NCBI GenBank assembly: GCA_003281645.1
Contig: QCBJ01000001.1
Coordinates: forward strand, 305,931-369,930
DNA length: 64,000 nt
Origin: Prochlorococcus sp. AG-347-G20
Lineage (GTDB): Bacteria > Cyanobacteriota > Cyanobacteriia > PCC-6307 > Cyanobiaceae
Direction: 5' to 3'
Below are positions 53,026 to 63,422 of this stretch, one piece after another (position 1 is the stretch's first letter; each line of letters opens with the position of its first letter). A program made the position numbers and the translations under genes. The notes beneath the pieces were generated by a model. The model was not told the origin of the DNA and did not search any database. It saw only the letters and a list, made by a program, of their open reading frames with translations.

Positions 53026-54663
53026 CTAAGTAATTACTGTAGGAGTTTCCATTTGAGTAAGTTTTGAAATGTTCAATAAAGTATCTAAATCATCTATTAG
53101 AGGTTTCAAAGCGATCTGTGGATTTAACGAAAGATTCTGTTGAGGATCGAAAAATTTCTCAAAGTAAAGTCTTAATGTTGCACCCTTAGTCCCAGTTCCA
53201 GAAAGGCGCACAATTACTCTAGAATTATCATCAAGGACCAATCTTAAACCTTGATTTTCACTTATGGAATTATCAACGGGATCTAAATATGAAAAGTTAT
53301 CTGCAACTTTAACTAAATGGCCAGCAAAACTATTTCCTTTTAAATTTTCGAGCATAGAAGTTAGATTACCAAAGATTTGATTAGCAATATTTGAAGGAAT
53401 TGCCTCATAATCATGTCTTGAATAATAATTCCTACCAAATTGTTTCCAATGATTCTGCATCAAATCACTTACCGAGCATTTTTTCTCAGCTAAAACTTGT
53501 AACCAATACAAAACTGCCCAAAGTCCATCTTTCTCTCTCACATGATTACTACCTGTTCCGAAACTTTCTTCTCCACATAAAGTAATTAAATTAGAATCTA
53601 AAAGATTTCCAAAAAACTTCCAGCCAGTAGGTGTCTCGAAACAAGGTATATTTAATGCTCGAGCAACATTATCAACCGCTGAGCTAGTTGGCATGGATCG
53701 TGCCACACCTGTAATACCATCTTTATAACCAGGGACACATTTTGTGTTAGCAGTGATAACTGCAAGGCTATCACTAGGATTTACAAAACATCCACTTCCT
53801 AAAATCATATTCCTATCTCCATCTCCATCGCATGCAGCACCAAAACTATAAGATTTTTTATTTAATAACAAATCAGCCAAGTGAGATGCGTAAGTAAGAT
53901 TAGGATCAGGATGTAAGCCTCCAAAATCTTTTAACGGGTTCCCATTCATGACACAATCAGGTGCAAGACCCATTTTTTCAACAAAAATATTTTTTGCATA
54001 TGGGCCTGTAACCGCATTCATTGCATCAAAGATTAACGAGAAGTCTTTTTTTAAAAAATCACTAATTTGATCAAAGTCAAAAATTTTCTCCATCAAATTA
54101 GAATAATCTGTTAATCCATCAATAATTTCTAAGGTAGTTTCGTCGTAAGGATAAGTACCATATTCACTAAAATCAGGTAATTGAATTTTACAAATTTTAT
54201 AACTAGTTAGTAATTGTGAAGCCTTAAAAATCTTATTAGTAATTATCTCAGGAGCTGGGCCACCATTAGAGATATTCAGTTTCACTCCAAAGTCGCCATC
54301 AATCCCACCAGGATTATGACTTGCAGAAAGAATAATTCCACCAATAGCGTTTTCTTTTCTAATTAAATGTGATGTCGCAGGTGTAGAAAATAAACCGTAT
54401 TTTGGAACAATAACCTTTTGAACTTTATGAGCAATGCATATTTGGACAATTTTTTCTATTGCTTCAATATTGCCATATCTGCCATCACCACCAACTACTA
54501 ATGTTGAACCTTTTAAATCTCCTAATGATTGTAAGATTGCTTCAATAAAAACTTCTAGATAATGTTCTTCCTGAAACTTTAAAGTACTTTTTCTTAATCC
54601 AGAGGTACCTGGTTTTTGATCTAGAAAAGGAGAATTGATATTAATTACACTAACTTGATTCAT
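53026..54663 (-). CDS. pgm: Phosphoglucomutase (alpha-D-phosphohexomutase)
   Basis: A 545-residue enzyme that interconverts glucose-1-P and glucose-6-P, linking photosynthate to glycogen. The phospho-Ser is Ser115 in 'LSASHNPGG'. The metal loop is 'DGDGDRNM', the sugar-binding 'GEESFG' is present, and 'RLSGTGTKGATLR' is the phosphate-binding end. Length and motifs match the large PGM type rather than ManB/GlmM. Confidence 0.95.
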   Translation of the reverse strand: MNQVSVININSPFLDQKPGTSGLRKSTLKFQEEHYLEVFIEAILQSLGDLKGSTLVVGGDGRYGNIEAIEKIVQICIAHKVQKVIVPKYGLFSTPATSHLIRKENAIGGIILSASHNPGGIDGDFGVKLNISNGGPAPEIITNKIFKASQLLTSYKICKIQLPDFSEYGTYPYDETTLEIIDGLTDYSNLMEKIFDFDQISDFLKKDFSLIFDAMNAVTGPYAKNIFVEKMGLAPDCVMNGNPLKDFGGLHPDPNLTYASHLADLLLNKKSYSFGAACDGDGDRNMILGSGCFVNPSDSLAVITANTKCVPGYKDGITGVARSMPTSSAVDNVARALNIPCFETPTGWKFFGNLLDSNLITLCGEESFGTGSNHVREKDGLWAVLYWLQVLAEKKCSVSDLMQNHWKQFGRNYYSRHDYEAIPSNIANQIFGNLTSMLENLKGNSFAGHLVKVADNFSYLDPVDNSISENQGLRLVLDDNSRVIVRLSGTGTKGATLRLYFEKFFDPQQNLSLNPQIALKPLIDDLDTLLNISKLTQMETPTVIT

Positions 54664-54695
54664 ATTTTTAAGAAACTTCCAAAAATCTAACTAAA

Positions 54696-54866
54696 TTAAT
54701 GAGGCATTTCGGAAGTTCTTAACATAGCGATAAACCATAATGAAGAAATTAATAATGCACTAAGAATTCCATAGTTAACACCAAATTTAGAAATTGTAAT
54801 TGGAACTATTAGTGGAAACGTTAATGCCCCAAACAATGGAGTAAAAGCTACAATTTTTTTCAGCAT
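54696..54866 (-). CDS. 56-residue membrane protein ending in TSEMPH
   Basis: A small gene from ATG 54864-54866 to TAA 54696-54698. It has two hydrophobic stretches ('IVAFTPLFGALTFPLIVPIT' and 'ILSALLISSLWFIAML') separated by a short loop, and the tail 'RTSEMPH'. The regular topology argues for a real small membrane protein, possibly thylakoid. I cannot name a family. It is 12 bases after DUF4912 and may share its transcript. Confidence 0.62.
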   Translation of the reverse strand: MLKKIVAFTPLFGALTFPLIVPITISKFGVNYGILSALLISSLWFIAMLRTSEMPH

Positions 54867-54878
54867 TAATTTAATTTA

Positions 54879-55979
54879 TTAAAACCATTCAGTCTCAGCA
54901 TTATCTTTTTCATTAGTATCGTCAAGTGGTGTAGTTCTATCAAACTTCATTGATATGCTTTTTTCTTGCTCCCCAGATACATCAACAGCTTTAATATCAT
55001 ATTTTTGAGTCCCGTCTCTAAATGGAACTTGAATTCTAAAAGTACCATCTGCAGCAAGAGGTACATTTTCTCCACCTATTGTCAGTTTTGCAGAAGGCTC
55101 TGTAGCTCCATAAACAATTAATTCAGCATCAGCAACGAGCCAAAAAGATCTATTTTTAACAATTCCGCTTCCAGAATCATTTAAACCTGATGACCATTTA
55201 CCAGCACCTGAGTCTGTAAGATTATCATTGATGTTTGTTGAATTTATGTTTTCCATAAATTCTTCAGAACCAACTTTTCTTCTGAGAGGAATGTTAGTTG
55301 CTGCTTGGTATAACCTTTCATGCATACCATTTTGTTCTGAAACAACAGGACTAGAAATATCTGGGATTGACTCAGAAGTAGAATCTAAATTAAAAGGTAC
55401 AAATTTATCAAGAATTTGCTCAGAAGGATGAGACCCAGGCACATGGCTTATTGAAGAAAATGCCAATGACATCCAGTTAAAACCATATTTGTAACCTAAT
55501 TCAACTTTATAATCTCTATCTGCAAGTGGGATTGGCAAATACCACTCTGTACTGTAACTATCAACTGCTATCTCCCTTAGTGTTCCTTGATTCATGTTGC
55601 TTCCCTCAGAACCGGATGCATCAAATAATCGTAAACATAATTTATTGGCTCCCAAGGATTGTGCTTTTTCTCTATCTGCATCAGAAATTTGCCAAAAAAC
55701 ATAGGCCCAATCTGGATCTCGTGGTAGGAAGACTACATTTGTTTTAACCTCTTCACTACTGTTGGAAACATTAGACTCAAAAATTTCTTCAGATTTTAAC
55801 TTGGTAGTTGTTGTATATGTTTTTTGTGTAGAATTTTCTTGATATTTAAGTATTAAATCAACTAAAACAGCTTTTGTTTTGCGACTGTATAGAGGGACCG
55901 ATAATTTACTTGCTTCTTGACGTAATTGTCTGAGGGTTAGTGAGAGTAATTGATCTTTATTCATGATCCCATCAGCCAC
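54879..55979 (-). CDS. DUF4912 protein with SAP/Rho-N-like N terminus
   Basis: From the GTG at 55977-55979 the protein has 366 residues; a GGAG Shine-Dalgarno lies eight bases before it. An ATG at 55962-55964 would give 361 and matches the start of the domain ('MNKDQLLSLTLRQLRQEASKL'). The SAP/Rho-N-like helix pair (about 6-42) is followed by DUF4912 ('VVFLPRDPDWAYVFWQIS', 'EWYLPIPLADRDYKVELGY') and a later Ig-like part ('VNVPLAADGTFRIQVPF'-like). Function unknown. An inverted repeat spans the start region. Confidence 0.83.
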   Translation of the reverse strand: MADGIMNKDQLLSLTLRQLRQEASKLSVPLYSRKTKAVLVDLILKYQENSTQKTYTTTTKLKSEEIFESNVSNSSEEVKTNVVFLPRDPDWAYVFWQISDADREKAQSLGANKLCLRLFDASGSEGSNMNQGTLREIAVDSYSTEWYLPIPLADRDYKVELGYKYGFNWMSLAFSSISHVPGSHPSEQILDKFVPFNLDSTSESIPDISSPVVSEQNGMHERLYQAATNIPLRRKVGSEEFMENINSTNINDNLTDSGAGKWSSGLNDSGSGIVKNRSFWLVADAELIVYGATEPSAKLTIGGENVPLAADGTFRIQVPFRDGTQKYDIKAVDVSGEQEKSISMKFDRTTPLDDTNEKDNAETEWF

Positions 55980-56008
55980 TTTAAATTCTCCACTTTTGTT
56001 TGGGATCA
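55964..56008 (-). promoter_or_regulatory. Inverted repeat around the DUF4912 translation start
   Basis: TGATCCCA at 55964-55971 and TGGGATCA at 56001-56008 are perfect 8-base inverted repeats with a 29-base loop. In the minus-strand mRNA the loop contains the GGAG site and the GTG start, and the 3' arm ends on the A of the downstream ATG. Pairing could control which start is used. A third copy, TGGGATCA, lies at 56228-56235. Confidence 0.4.
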
Positions 56009-56049
56009 GTATGTTCTTTTTTTTCAGGAATTGTGTGTCTTTTTGCCCT

Positions 56050-56071
56050 GTCGTCAGGATCCTCTGACTAC
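56050..56071. repeat. Short hairpin upstream of DUF4912
   Basis: GTCGTCAG at 56050-56057 faces CTGACTAC at 56064-56071, seven of eight positions paired, with loop GATCCT. Neither strand has a T run directly after it, so it does not look like a terminator. It stands out as a GC-containing element in an AT-rich gap of about 270 bases that otherwise shows nothing. Confidence 0.4.
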
Positions 56072-56248
56072 TAAAAAATTCTCAAAATTGATATTTCTCT
56101 TCAAAACAGTTGGTATCAATGAAATTAATTAATTTTTAGATCTTTTTTAAATGTAAATTAATTTTCTTTTTTTTTAAATTTTATTACCTAAATTTGTTAA
56201 CGACTCAACAAAAATATATTTTTTCTTTGGGATCAATTAAAAGTGAAT

Positions 56249-56602
56249 TTAGCTTTGTTCAACTAGATGAACTAAATCATCTATCTCTAAATCCTCAATA
56301 CTTTTACCAATTTTTTTTGAAAAAGTATTTAATTTTTTCGAAGTTGATTCTAACTGCTCATAAAAAAGATCACTAAATTTTTTATCGTCAAATTTTTTGG
56401 ATTGGTTATCACACCATTCTCTCAGGGGATTTTTGTTTTGATATTCAAAACTATTATCTACTTTGATAATTTTTAAAATGTGAAGGCAATGAGCGAGAAT
56501 TCTCAAATGATGTTTCTGCATTATAGGGAGATCAAGATTATCAATTTTTTGAATAGTTTCTATGTTTAATGGGTTAAAGAAGGGATCAAGATTATTAGAC
56601 AT
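56249..56602 (-). CDS. Unknown small protein divergent from the suf operon
   Basis: A 117-residue soluble protein, mainly helical: 'LPIMQKHHLRILAHCLHILKII', 'NPLREWCDNQSKKFDD' and an acidic end 'IGKSIEDLEIDDLVHLVEQ'. I do not recognise it. It has no winged-helix or Fe-S cysteine pattern, so it is not SufR, although it holds the position where SufR is found in other cyanobacteria. Its start is 95 bases from sufB. Confidence 0.68.
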   Translation of the reverse strand: MSNNLDPFFNPLNIETIQKIDNLDLPIMQKHHLRILAHCLHILKIIKVDNSFEYQNKNPLREWCDNQSKKFDDKKFSDLFYEQLESTSKKLNTFSKKIGKSIEDLEIDDLVHLVEQS

Positions 56603-56697
56603 TAATTTTTAGTTTTAATAAAGGAAAAAAACTCAATATTGGGGGTATCTTTCGTTAGAGTATATAAAGCTAATTGTAATAGGTTATTTTTGATAAC

Positions 56698-58140
56698 ATG
56701 GTCAACGAAAATTTAGTTAAAGCTGTAGTAAAAGAGCCTTACAAATATGGTTTCGTTACTGATATTGAAACTGAAAAAATAGCAAAGGGGTTAAATGAGG
56801 ACATTATAAGATTAATTTCACAGAAAAAAGAAGAGCCAAAATTTCTACTTGATTTTAGATTAAAAGCCTTTAAAAAATGGCAAAAAATGAAAGAGCCTGA
56901 TTGGGCAGGATTAGGATATAAAAAAATTGATTATCAAGATATTATTTATTACTCTGCTCCCAAGCAAAAAGAGAAAATTTCTAGTTTAGATGAAGTTGAT
57001 CCGAAACTGCTTGAGACTTTTGACAAATTAGGAATACCCCTTACGGAGCAAAAAAAACTCACAAATGTAGCAGTAGATGCTGTCTTTGATAGTGTTTCCA
57101 TAGCCACAACTTTTAGAGAAGAACTTGCTGAACATGGAGTTATATTTTGCTCAATTAGTGAAGCAGTAAAAAATCACGCGGATTTGATTGAAAAATATTT
57201 AGGTACAGTAGTTCCAGCTAGTGATAATTATTTTGCAGCACTAAATTCTGCTGTTTTTAGTGATGGTTCTTTTGTTTATATCCCAAAAGGTGTTACCTGC
57301 CCTATGGATCTATCTTCCTACTTCAGAATTAATAGCGGAGATTCAGGACAATTCGAAAGAACACTAATCATTGCTGAAGAATCAAGTTCTGTAAGTTATC
57401 TAGAAGGTTGTACAGCTCCAATGTTTGATACAAATACCCTACATGCAGCAGTTGTAGAGCTTATAGCATTAGACGACGCCTCAATAAAATATTCAACAGT
57501 GCAAAATTGGTATGCTGGTGATGAAGAAGGTATTGGTGGAATTTTTAATTTTGTCACCAAGAGAGGAAAATGTTTAGGTAAGAGAAGTAAAATTAGCTGG
57601 TCTCAAGTTGAAACAGGGTCTGCAATTACATGGAAATATCCTAGTTGTCTTCTTTTGGGGGAAGAATCTGTAGGAGAATTTTATTCAGTGGCTCTCACCA
57701 ATAATCTTCAGCAAGCAGATACAGGCACAAAAATGATCCATATTGGTCCCAAGACGAAATCAACTATTGTTAGCAAAGGTATTAGTGCTGGTAACTCAAT
57801 AAATAGCTACAGAGGTCTTGTCAAAATGGGAACAAAAGCTACAGGATCAAGAAATTATAGTCAATGTGATTCAATGTTAATAGGGGATCAAGCTTCTGCA
57901 AATACATTCCCTTACATCAAATCTCAACAACCCAATTCTGAAATTGAGCATGAAGCAAGCACATGTAGAATCTCAGAGGATCAACTTTTTTATCTCCAAA
58001 GCAGAGGTATAGAATTTGAGGAGGCAGTATCTATGATGGTCAGCGGTTTTTGCAGAGATGTATTTAATCAATTACCTATGGAATTTGCTGCTGAAGCAGA
58101 TAAGTTACTGGCACTTAAATTAGAGGGATCAGTAGGTTAA
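56698..58140 (+). CDS. sufB: Fe-S assembly scaffold protein SufB
   Basis: A 480-residue SufB, the scaffold subunit that builds Fe-S clusters with SufC and SufD. Typical segments are '[10 protein letters not shown]', '[27 protein letters not shown]', '[11 protein letters not shown]' and the late beta-helix part '[21 protein letters not shown]'-like. '[22 protein letters not shown]' carries the conserved Cys/Glu near the SufB-SufD interface. It is the first gene of sufBCDS. Confidence 0.96.
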   Translation: MVNENLVKAVVKEPYKYGFVTDIETEKIAKGLNEDIIRLISQKKEEPKFLLDFRLKAFKKWQKMKEPDWAGLGYKKIDYQDIIYYSAPKQKEKISSLDEVDPKLLETFDKLGIPLTEQKKLTNVAVDAVFDSVSIATTFREELAEHGVIFCSISEAVKNHADLIEKYLGTVVPASDNYFAALNSAVFSDGSFVYIPKGVTCPMDLSSYFRINSGDSGQFERTLIIAEESSSVSYLEGCTAPMFDTNTLHAAVVELIALDDASIKYSTVQNWYAGDEEGIGGIFNFVTKRGKCLGKRSKISWSQVETGSAITWKYPSCLLLGEESVGEFYSVALTNNLQQADTGTKMIHIGPKTKSTIVSKGISAGNSINSYRGLVKMGTKATGSRNYSQCDSMLIGDQASANTFPYIKSQQPNSEIEHEASTCRISEDQLFYLQSRGIEFEEAVSMMVSGFCRDVFNQLPMEFAAEADKLLALKLEGSVG

Positions 58141-58161
58141 TGAATCAATTTCTAAACTGAA

Positions 58162-58947
58162 ATGCAAAGTAAAATGAAAGAATCAGATCCAATTTTAGAA
58201 GTTGAAAATCTCTCTGCATCTACTGATAATCTTCCAATTTTAAAAGGGGTTTCACTTACTGTCTATCCTGGTGAAATCCATGCCATTATGGGAAGAAATG
58301 GATGTGGCAAAAGTACTCTTTCGAAAATCATTGCAGGACATCCTTCGTATAACATTACAAATGGCGACATAAAATTTTTAGGTGAAAACATCAACTCACT
58401 AGAGCCTGAAGAGAGAGCTCAATCAGGAATTTTTCTTGGTTTTCAATATCCGATTGAGATTCCAGGTGTAAGTAATCTTGAGTTTCTAAGAGTTTCAACT
58501 AATGCTAGAAGGAAATTCCTCAATAAGGAAGAATTGGATACTTTTGATTTTGAAGAATTAGTTAAAGAAAAGTTAGAAATTGTAAAAATGGATCATGCAT
58601 TCCTATCAAGGAGCGTAAATCAAGGATTTTCCGGAGGTGAAAAAAAAAGAAATGAGATTCTGCAAATGGCTTTACTTGAGCCCAAGATAGCAATATTAGA
58701 TGAGACCGATTCTGGTCTAGATATTGATGCTCTAAGAATAGTGGCATCAGGAATTAAAAAAATATCTAATGCACAAACTGGAATTATACTTATTACCCAC
58801 TATCAAAGATTATTAGATGAAATTAAACCCAATTATGTCCATGTTATGTCAGACGGACAAATCATAAAAACTGGTGAGAGTGATCTTGCTCTAGAGCTTG
58901 AGAAAAAAGGATATGAATGGACTGATAACTTTATAAAAGAGACCTAA
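58162..58947 (+). CDS. sufC: Fe-S assembly ATPase SufC
   Basis: A 261-residue ABC ATPase of the SUF complex. Walker A 'GRNGCGKST' is at residues 44-52. The Q-loop is '[11 protein letters not shown]', the SufC-type signature '[11 protein letters not shown]' and Walker B '[16 protein letters not shown]'. A short N-terminal part precedes the first strand; a second ATG four codons on is equally possible. It lies 21 bases after sufB and four before sufD. Confidence 0.96.
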   Translation: MQSKMKESDPILEVENLSASTDNLPILKGVSLTVYPGEIHAIMGRNGCGKSTLSKIIAGHPSYNITNGDIKFLGENINSLEPEERAQSGIFLGFQYPIEIPGVSNLEFLRVSTNARRKFLNKEELDTFDFEELVKEKLEIVKMDHAFLSRSVNQGFSGGEKKRNEILQMALLEPKIAILDETDSGLDIDALRIVASGIKKISNAQTGIILITHYQRLLDEIKPNYVHVMSDGQIIKTGESDLALELEKKGYEWTDNFIKET

Positions 58948-58951
58948 ATAA

Positions 58952-60169
58952 ATGGAAATTATTGAAAAAATAAAAACTAATAAATCGATTGATAACCTAA
59001 CAGAAATACAAAAAATCTGTCTAGATAAATTACAATCGAGCCCCCTCCCTAATCCTAGAAGTGAACAATGGAGACTTTCAAATAAATCAAAATTTACAAA
59101 CTTTTTAAACTACTCGGTTAATGAAAAAGATCCAAAATTTGATACACCTTTTCCGCAAACTTCTCAAAGTACTATTAGGTTAATAATTGGTGATAATTGC
59201 CAAATTAATTTAATAGAGGAAAATTATTCAATAAAGCAACTGAGTGAGGATAAATTAGTTAAATATATAAAAGAACAGATATCTTGTTTTGATCAAAACG
59301 AAAATTGGAGTGACTTACTAAATCTGTCTTTAAACTGTACAAAAAATACCTTGGGATTAAAAATAAATGGATCAGAAATCCCTCCTATTGAAATTTTTAG
59401 TCACGCATCAAGTAATTCCTTAAACGCAAAAACCCTCATAATATTTTTAGAAAAGAATTGTGATATTGACTTATTACAAGTAAATCTTGGTAAAGAGAAC
59501 TCTTCATTATCTCAATCAACGTTCTTTTGTTTAGAAGAAAATAGTTCCTTAAACCATGGTGTTGTTTCTTACGGTGAAAACAAATCAAATCTATTAAATT
59601 CTCTGAATGTAATTCAACAAAACAATAGCGAATACAATTTAGGATCTTTACATTTCAAATTTAATTATGCAAGATTTGAAATTCGTATTAAACAATCTGA
59701 AGGAAACGCTAAAACCAATATCAAAGGTATGCAAATAACAAAAAAAGATGAACAAATTTCTACTTTTACAAAAATAGAATTTAATGGCCCAAATGGATTT
59801 CTAGATCAAATCAATAAATCACTTGCTGACGATAAATCCCATGCGATATTTGAGGGTTCAATAATAGTTCCGAAAATTGCCCAGAAAACTGATGCTTCTC
59901 AATTAAGCAGAAATTTACTCTTATCAAATCTCGCACAAATAGATACCAAACCTCAATTAGAAATAATTGCTGATGATGTCAAATGCAAACATGGAGCTAC
60001 AATTTCACAACTTAATGAAGAAGAACTTTTTTATATGCGGACAAGAGGGATCACATTAACAGAAGCAAGTAAACTACAATTAAGTTCTTACTTTCAAGAA
60101 ATAATTTCATTTATTCCCGTTCCAAAAGATAGATGGGATTTGCTTGATAAACTTTTAAATGAAAATTAA
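58952..60169 (+). CDS. sufD: Fe-S assembly protein SufD
   Basis: A 405-residue SufD, partner of SufB in the SufBC2D complex. 'NPRSEQWRLSNKSKF' near the start matches the family. 'DVKCKHGATISQLNEEELFYMRTRGI' in the C-terminal part contains the conserved His at the SufB interface. The central beta-helix is less conserved, as usual for SufD. Its stop overlaps the sufS start by one base (TAATG). Confidence 0.94.
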   Translation: MEIIEKIKTNKSIDNLTEIQKICLDKLQSSPLPNPRSEQWRLSNKSKFTNFLNYSVNEKDPKFDTPFPQTSQSTIRLIIGDNCQINLIEENYSIKQLSEDKLVKYIKEQISCFDQNENWSDLLNLSLNCTKNTLGLKINGSEIPPIEIFSHASSNSLNAKTLIIFLEKNCDIDLLQVNLGKENSSLSQSTFFCLEENSSLNHGVVSYGENKSNLLNSLNVIQQNNSEYNLGSLHFKFNYARFEIRIKQSEGNAKTNIKGMQITKKDEQISTFTKIEFNGPNGFLDQINKSLADDKSHAIFEGSIIVPKIAQKTDASQLSRNLLLSNLAQIDTKPQLEIIADDVKCKHGATISQLNEEELFYMRTRGITLTEASKLQLSSYFQEIISFIPVPKDRWDLLDKLLNEN

Positions 60170-61422
60170 TGGAAACAGTTCAAAATTTTCCTGAAATAAC
60201 GAAGAAAGACTTTCCTCTTTTAAATGAGAAATTAAAAAGTAGTGATCAAATTATTTATTTAGATCATGCTGCAACTACTCAAAAACCAATACAAGTCTTA
60301 GAAAAAATTAATGAATACTATAGAAACTTTAATGCCAATGTTCATAGAGGCGCACATCAATTAAGTGCTAAAGCGACAGAAGAATTTGAAAATGCAAGAT
60401 ATTTAATTAGCAAATACATAAAAGCAAATTCAACAAAAGAAATTATTTTCACAAGAAATGCTACTGAGGCAATCAATCTAGCAGCTAGATCATGGGGCGA
60501 ATCTTCATTAAGAGAAAACGATGAAATTCTCTTATCAATAATGGAACATCATAGTAATATTGTTCCATGGCAAATGGTTGCAGCAAAAAATAAATGCAAA
60601 TTAAAATTTATAGGTATAGATAAAAATGGGAAATTAGACATAGATGATTTTAAATCAAAACTAACATCTAGAACTAAGCTTGTTAGCCTAGTACATGTTA
60701 GTAATACACTTGGTTGCTGTAATCCAATCAAAGAGATCACTAGATTAGCTAAACAAAAAGGTTCTTTAGTGTTAATAGATGCATGTCAAAGTTTGGCCCA
60801 TCAAAAACTAGATGTGATAGATCTTGATATAGATTTTTTAGCAGGATCAGGACATAAACTTTGCGGTCCTACAGGTATTGGTTTCCTTTGGTCAAGAGAA
60901 GAAATCCTAGAAAAAATTCCTCCACTCTTTGGAGGCGGCGAAATGATTCAAGATGTTTTTGAAGAGACAAGTACTTGGGCAGAGCTACCACATAAATTTG
61001 AAGCTGGAACGCCAGCCATTGCAGAAGCAATAGGTCTTGCAGAAGCAATTAATTATATAAACACTATTGGATTGAATGAAATTCATGAATATGAAAAGAC
61101 TATTACTAAATATTTATTTGAAAAATTAAATGAAATAGAAAATGTTGAAATTATTGGTCCATCACCCGAGATAGATCCAGACAGAGCATCACTTGCCACC
61201 TTTTATGTAAAAAATATACATTCAAACGATATTGCTGAAATTCTTGATTCAAAAGGAATTTGCATCAGAAGTGGACATCATTGCTGTCAACCTCTTCACA
61301 GATACATTGGAATTAAATCTACGGCGAGAATTAGCATGAATTTCACAACCAATAAGGAGGAAATTGATATATTTATAGAAAAACTAAAAGACACTATTAA
61401 TTTTCTAAAAATCAATTCTTAA
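60169..61422 (+). CDS. sufS: Cysteine desulfurase SufS
   Basis: A 417-residue PLP-dependent desulfurase that supplies persulfide sulfur for cluster building. 'YLDHAATTQKP' opens the fold, PLP Lys230 is in 'AGSGHKLCGPTG', and the catalytic Cys372 is in 'RSGHHCCQP', the class II (SufS) pattern. No sufE gene is in the window. It overlaps the convergent peptidase gene by four bases. Confidence 0.96.
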   Translation: METVQNFPEITKKDFPLLNEKLKSSDQIIYLDHAATTQKPIQVLEKINEYYRNFNANVHRGAHQLSAKATEEFENARYLISKYIKANSTKEIIFTRNATEAINLAARSWGESSLRENDEILLSIMEHHSNIVPWQMVAAKNKCKLKFIGIDKNGKLDIDDFKSKLTSRTKLVSLVHVSNTLGCCNPIKEITRLAKQKGSLVLIDACQSLAHQKLDVIDLDIDFLAGSGHKLCGPTGIGFLWSREEILEKIPPLFGGGEMIQDVFEETSTWAELPHKFEAGTPAIAEAIGLAEAINYINTIGLNEIHEYEKTITKYLFEKLNEIENVEIIGPSPEIDPDRASLATFYVKNIHSNDIAEILDSKGICIRSGHHCCQPLHRYIGIKSTARISMNFTTNKEEIDIFIEKLKDTINFLKINS

Positions 61423-63344
61423 ATATTCAAAGCATTTTTTAAAAATTCCTGAGATTTTTGCATTACTACTTTTTTATTTTCAATATTTTTAAACCCATGC
61501 CCCTCATTTTCAAAAAAAATAACTTCTGAATATTTATTATTTCGGATCAAAATTTCTTGAATTTTTAAAGTTTGTTCATAAGAAATAACTTTATCTTTTT
61601 TTCCATGAAACAATAAGATAGGTTTTTTTATTTTATTAATATAATTAATCGGCGATCTATTAATATATTCATCATGATTTTTTGCATAATTTCCTACCAA
61701 AGAATTTAAATAATCTTTTTCAAACCTATGAGTGTTGTAATGCATATCCTTCAAATCAATAACTGGATATTTACAAACTGCTGCTGAAAAAATAGACCCA
61801 TATAATAAACAATTCAGAGCAGTTAAACCACCAGCACTATTACCAAAAATTACTACTTTCTCGCTATCAACCAGATTTGATTTGATTAACTCAAGAGCGA
61901 GTGCTTTGCAATCATAAGAATCAACAATCCCCCATTTATAATTCAACCTCTCTCTATATAATTTGCCAAAACCTGATGATCCTCCATAATTAACTTCAGA
62001 AACAAAAAATCCCTTGGACGTCCAATATTGAACTTCAGAATTATATGATCCATTAAAACATGAAGTTGGTCCGCTATGAGCTCTCACAAGAAGCGGTGGC
62101 TTTTTAAAAGTTTCAACAAGCGGCCTATAAAGAAAAGAATGAGTAGATTGATCTTCAAAACCTTTAAACCAAAATGGTTCAGGTTTTGAACAATCTCTTA
62201 TATGATCGAAAAACATCTGCTCAGAAAAATTTGATAAAACTTTTTCTGCAAAATCAATTTCAAATACAATTCCCAAAAAATCAGATCCATAACCTTTAAA
62301 AAGAACTTTTTTCCGAAAAACACTGAAATCACTTATTGAGGTAAAAGGAGTAGAAAATTCTTTAACGAATTGAAGATCCTTATATTGTTCAACAATTAAA
62401 TTATTTTCTTTTTTTGCTAGACAAAATAAATTTTTTTTAGTTCCTGAAAAAAATGTTATTCCTGAGACCCATTGTGGTGCTCCATATTCAGTCAAATTTC
62501 TCTCTACTCTTTTCTTAATAAAAATATTCTCAATTTCACTAACATCTAAAAACAATAAGTTCCACCATCCAGAACTATCTTCAGAACATACTAAAATTGT
62601 TTCACTTATCCAATAGGGTTGAAAAAAAGAAACATTTTTTTTTGCATTTATAAGCTTATTTGAGAATTTTTTTATTTGTTTTATCTCTCCAGCTAAATCT
62701 ATTTGAGCAAAAAATAGATCATTTCTCTCCCAGGGCATGTAGGGGGAATCCCACTCTATCCAAGAAAGTAAATTAGCAGAAGTATTAGAAGATAATTCAC
62801 CAGCAAAATTTTTAAATTTTTTTATTCGATGAATATCTTGTTTAGTTTTTTTTAAGTTTAAAGAAAATAAATAATCTCTATTATTAATTTCGCAAATACC
62901 ATATAAAAAAAATTTTTCAGAAATGACAAATGAAGAATCGAAATTTGCATCAATCGATTTAGATAGTTGTCTAGGTTCTTGAACTGAATCAAGATATTTA
63001 TTTTGACTTCTATAAGTTGACGCTGCCTCTTTAAAAATTTGAAACCATACTGCCTTGGTAATCTGATCAATCCATATCAGATAAAAATTATTTTTAAAAT
63101 TTATGCATTTATAAGATTTACCACCATATCCATGAAAATTATTTTTAATATTATGTTTATTACTTGTTAATTTTTGAGGAAACGCTTTTTTGTCATTAAA
63201 TGGTCTTACAAAAATAGCATTCTCATTTTGACCTTCACCAACAACATCAATCCAAAAAATTGTATCCCTAATAATAGTTAATTCCTTAAAAGATTTTTTT
63301 TGAGATTCAGTTTGCTTAACTTTTAACTTATCATCATTACTCAT
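61419..63344 (-). CDS. S9 family prolyl oligopeptidase-like peptidase
   Basis: A 641-residue protein with an N-terminal beta-propeller region and a C-terminal alpha/beta-hydrolase domain. The catalytic triad is visible: Ser503 in 'FGNSAGGLTA', Asp in 'HGKKDKVIS' and His in 'ENEGHGF'. 'VRAHSGPTSCFNGSYNSEVQYW' marks the domain entry. No signal peptide is seen. It is probably an acylaminoacyl-peptidase-like enzyme that trims peptides; the substrate is unproven. Confidence 0.9.
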   Translation of the reverse strand: MSNDDKLKVKQTESQKKSFKELTIIRDTIFWIDVVGEGQNENAIFVRPFNDKKAFPQKLTSNKHNIKNNFHGYGGKSYKCINFKNNFYLIWIDQITKAVWFQIFKEAASTYRSQNKYLDSVQEPRQLSKSIDANFDSSFVISEKFFLYGICEINNRDYLFSLNLKKTKQDIHRIKKFKNFAGELSSNTSANLLSWIEWDSPYMPWERNDLFFAQIDLAGEIKQIKKFSNKLINAKKNVSFFQPYWISETILVCSEDSSGWWNLLFLDVSEIENIFIKKRVERNLTEYGAPQWVSGITFFSGTKKNLFCLAKKENNLIVEQYKDLQFVKEFSTPFTSISDFSVFRKKVLFKGYGSDFLGIVFEIDFAEKVLSNFSEQMFFDHIRDCSKPEPFWFKGFEDQSTHSFLYRPLVETFKKPPLLVRAHSGPTSCFNGSYNSEVQYWTSKGFFVSEVNYGGSSGFGKLYRERLNYKWGIVDSYDCKALALELIKSNLVDSEKVVIFGNSAGGLTALNCLLYGSIFSAAVCKYPVIDLKDMHYNTHRFEKDYLNSLVGNYAKNHDEYINRSPINYINKIKKPILLFHGKKDKVISYEQTLKIQEILIRNNKYSEVIFFENEGHGFKNIENKKVVMQKSQEFLKNALNI

Positions 63345-63422
63345 TTAAAAAAACTATAAAGAAAGTAAATTAAAGTGCTAGTATTTTTATAGCTAAACTC
63401 TTAATTAAAAACTTTTTCTAAC

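Noticed and set aside
55950..56132. 60-codon plus-strand frame upstream of DUF4912
   Set aside because: It spans the inverted repeats and leader on the opposite strand and has no protein-like pattern.
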